Part shown: piece after piece, positions 62,335 through 64,000 of the stretch
How positions within the stretch are numbered: position 1 is the stretch's first letter
Layout of the letters: the number at the start of each line of letters is the position of its first letter
DNA from: Cupriavidus necator
GTDB lineage: Bacteria; Pseudomonadota; Gammaproteobacteria; Burkholderiales; Burkholderiaceae
NCBI RefSeq assembly: GCF_013141915.1
Contig: NZ_SROX01000008.1
Location: 1-64,000, forward strand
Reading direction: 5' to 3'
Length of the DNA: 64,000 nucleotides
Position numbers and translations under genes: made by a program
Notes under the pieces: generated by a model
The model's database searches: none
What the model was told of the DNA's origin: nothing
The model's input: the letters and a program-made list of their open reading frames with translations, nothing else

Positions 62335-64000
62335 TTAGGCAAACCGCTCGATCTGGCAAATGGTGGTCTTGGTTTCCTGCATCATCGTCACCGAGTCATA
62401 GCCATACGTGGTGGCGGTATTGACCGCTTCGCCACGCACCACCGGCATCGCCCCCTCGGGGTAGTAGTCCTTCAGGTCCTTGCCCTGCCACCAGCCCGAG
62501 AAGTGGAACGGGATGAAGGCGGTATCGGGCCCGACCCGCTCGGTGACCAGCGCGCGCACCTTCAGCGTGGCGCCGGTCGGGGTCTTGACCCAGCAGAAGT
62601 CGCCGTTGCGGATGCCGCGGTCGGACGCCGCGCGCGGGTTGATCTCGACGAAGTTCTCCTGCTGCAGTTCCGCCAGCCACGGATTGGAGCGGGTTTCCTC
62701 GCCCCCGCCTTCGTACTCGACCAGCCGCCCGGAAGTCAGGATGATCGGGAACTTCTCGGCGACCTTGTTCTCGAGATTGCGCTGCTGCACCGACTTGTAC
62801 AGCGTCGGCAGCCGCCAGAACGCCATCTTGTCGTCGTGGGTCGGGTACTTGACGACCATGTCGGGGCGCGTGGAGTACAGCGGCTCGCGGTGCTGCGGGA
62901 CCGGGTCCGGGAAGTTCCACACCACCGCGCGCGCCTTGGCGTTGCCAAACGGATGGCAGCCATGGTTCTTCATCACCACGCGCTGGATGCCGCCGGAAAG
63001 GTCGGTCTTCCAGTTCTTGCCCTCGGCCTTGGCCTTCTCCGCATCGGTCAGGTCGTCCCACCAGCCCAGCTTCTTCAGCAGCACGTGGTCGAACTCGGGA
63101 TAGCCGGTGGTAATCTCGGCCCCCAGCGAGTACGAGCCATCCTCGGCAAGCAGGTTGACGCCATCGCGCTCCACGCCGAAGTTGGCGCGGAAGTTGCCGC
63201 CACCGTCCATCACGTGCTTGCTGGTGTCGTACAAGTTGGGCGAACCGGGGTGCTTCAGTTCCGGCGTGCCGTAGCAGGGCCACGGCAGCCCGAAGTAGTC
63301 GCCGGTCAGGTCATAGCCGGTCACCGGGTCCTTGCCCGACTTGCAGCGCAGCGTCTTGACGTCGAACATCTGCATATTGCGCATGTGCGACTTCAGGCGT
63401 TCCGGCGACTGGCCGGTGTAGCCAATGGTCCAGTTGCTGGCGTTGATCTCGCGCAGGATCGATTCCGGCTCGGGCTCCATCCAGGTCCGGCCGGCCCGCT
63501 TGACCTCGATCATCTTGTAGTTCTTCGACAGCTCCTTGCCGAAGCCGAGCTTGTCGGCGAACGCCTGCATCAGCGTGTGGTCGGGCATCGATTCGAACAG
63601 CGGCTCGATCACCTTCTCGCGCCATTGCAGCGAGCGGTTGGACGCCGTGCACGAGCCCGAGGTCTCGAACTGCGTGCAGGCCGGCAGCAGGTACACCGCG
63701 CGGTTGGGGTTGACCTTGTCGCCCTCGGCCGGCGGCATGTTGGCCATGGCCGCGGTTGCCGACGGGTACGGGTCCACCACCACCAGCAGGTCCAGCTTGT
63801 CGAGCGCCTTCTTCATCTCCAGCCCGCGCGTCTGCGAGTTCGGGGCATGGCCCCAGAAGAACACGCCGCGCACGTTGTTGTCCTGGTCGATCAGCTCGTT
63901 CTTCTCGGTGACGATATCGATCCAGCGCGACACCGTGGTGCCGGACTTCTCCATCAACGCCTGCGAGACGAACTGCTTCTTGATCCATTCGTAGTCGACG
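62335..64000 (-). CDS. fdhA: Formate dehydrogenase alpha subunit, C-terminal part (truncated by window edge)
   Basis: At least 554 residues of the molybdopterin (tungstopterin-type) catalytic subunit; the 5' part, including the active-site Cys or Sec and any Tat signal, lies beyond 64000. The frame is open to the edge. VFFWGHAPNSQTRGLEMKKA and DLLVVVDPYPSATAAMA fit the pterin-binding domain; FPIILTSGRLVEYEGGGEE and NPRAASDRGIRNGDFCWVKT are the C-terminal molydopterin dinucleotide-binding domain. The protein oxidises formate to CO2 and feeds electrons to the beta subunit. The stop is TAA. Confidence 0.95.
   Translation of the reverse strand, partial: VDYEWIKKQFVSQALMEKSGTTVSRWIDIVTEKNELIDQDNNVRGVFFWGHAPNSQTRGLEMKKALDKLDLLVVVDPYPSATAAMANMPPAEGDKVNPNRAVYLLPACTQFETSGSCTASNRSLQWREKVIEPLFESMPDHTLMQAFADKLGFGKELSKNYKMIEVKRAGRTWMEPEPESILREINASNWTIGYTGQSPERLKSHMRNMQMFDVKTLRCKSGKDPVTGYDLTGDYFGLPWPCYGTPELKHPGSPNLYDTSKHVMDGGGNFRANFGVERDGVNLLAEDGSYSLGAEITTGYPEFDHVLLKKLGWWDDLTDAEKAKAEGKNWKTDLSGGIQRVVMKNHGCHPFGNAKARAVVWNFPDPVPQHREPLYSTRPDMVVKYPTHDDKMAFWRLPTLYKSVQQRNLENKVAEKFPIILTSGRLVEYEGGGEETRSNPWLAELQQENFVEINPRAASDRGIRNGDFCWVKTPTGATLKVRALVTERVGPDTAFIPFHFSGWWQGKDLKDYYPEGAMPVVRGEAVNTATTYGYDSVTMMQETKTTICQIERFA

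Noticed and set aside
1..64000. CRISPR array, prophage, insertion sequence or rRNA operon
   Set aside because: I found no regularly spaced repeats beyond the 14-bp array, no transposase, integrase or phage structural genes and no rRNA sequence.
62335..64000. Selenocysteine formate dehydrogenase
   Set aside because: The active-site codon lies outside the window, so whether it is Cys or Sec cannot be judged; no selAB or SECIS is visible.

Overview
The window is a GC-rich, densely coded chromosomal segment that I place in the Burkholderiales, most likely Cupriavidus or a close relative. The reasons are the gene order hemC–hemDX–hemY divergent from ppc, the fused HemD/HemX protein, the pyrR–pyrB–pyrC' cluster, the membrane formate dehydrogenase operon and the style of the repeats. 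This is recognition from family and synteny knowledge, not a database search. I saw no rRNA gene, CRISPR array, transposase or integrase.

Layout. 1–1.3 kb: remnant of an XRE-type regulator, a tRNA-Gly(CCC) and trmB. 1.3–3.2 kb (minus): uppP, a DUF1439 lipoprotein and a small Cys-cluster protein. 3.4–11.3 kb (plus): a TetR regulator behind a clear sigma70 promoter with an overlapping palindrome, then an RND efflux adaptor and pump, a PIMT-like methyltransferase, a rhodanese and a TolC-type outer-membrane channel. 11.4–12.2 kb (minus): a META/DUF4377 lipoprotein with four 14-bp tandem repeats in its leader.

12.6–32.4 kb is a lipopolysaccharide/O-antigen region. It holds an O-antigen ligase-like protein and a glycosyltransferase (plus), then waaA, waaC and a phosphohexomutase (minus). 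A plus-strand Wzx/Wzy operon follows: two GT4 enzymes, GT2, Wzx-like flippase, Wzy-like polymerase, GT2, manC, a WecA/WbpL-like initiating transferase and wzz. The block ends with the dTDP-rhamnose genes rfbBDAC (minus). Together these would make GDP-mannose and dTDP-rhamnose, start a repeat unit on undecaprenyl phosphate, extend, flip, polymerise and ligate it to the lipid A–core. The central operon is visibly more AT-rich than its flanks.

32.6–41 kb is housekeeping: apaH, plsC, a non-catalytic dihydroorotase homologue, pyrB, pyrR, ruvX, yqgE, rsuA and a photolyase. 40.8–48.3 kb: heme biosynthesis (hemY, hemDX, hemC) and ppc. 48.3–50.6 kb: palindromic repeats, then a Tat-type ferritin-like protein divergent from an ECF sigma factor and its RskA-like anti-sigma factor. 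50.7–54.8 kb: argH and an orphan pair of TRAP permease genes. 55–55.7 kb: a FitAB-type toxin–antitoxin pair. 55.8–58.8 kb (minus): a fold-type I Orn/Lys/Arg decarboxylase and dcd, separated by a long perfect stem-loop. 58.9–64 kb (minus): a membrane-bound formate dehydrogenase operon (alpha subunit cut by the window edge) with two small exported proteins of unknown role and fdhD.

Most of the window is conserved core genome. The parts most worth a second look are the O-antigen locus, the ferritin/ECF module, the stem-loop before the decarboxylase, the 14-bp repeat array, the PIMT-like protein without the usual catalytic Ser motif, and the formate dehydrogenase operon with its CxxG-type FdhD and extra small proteins.
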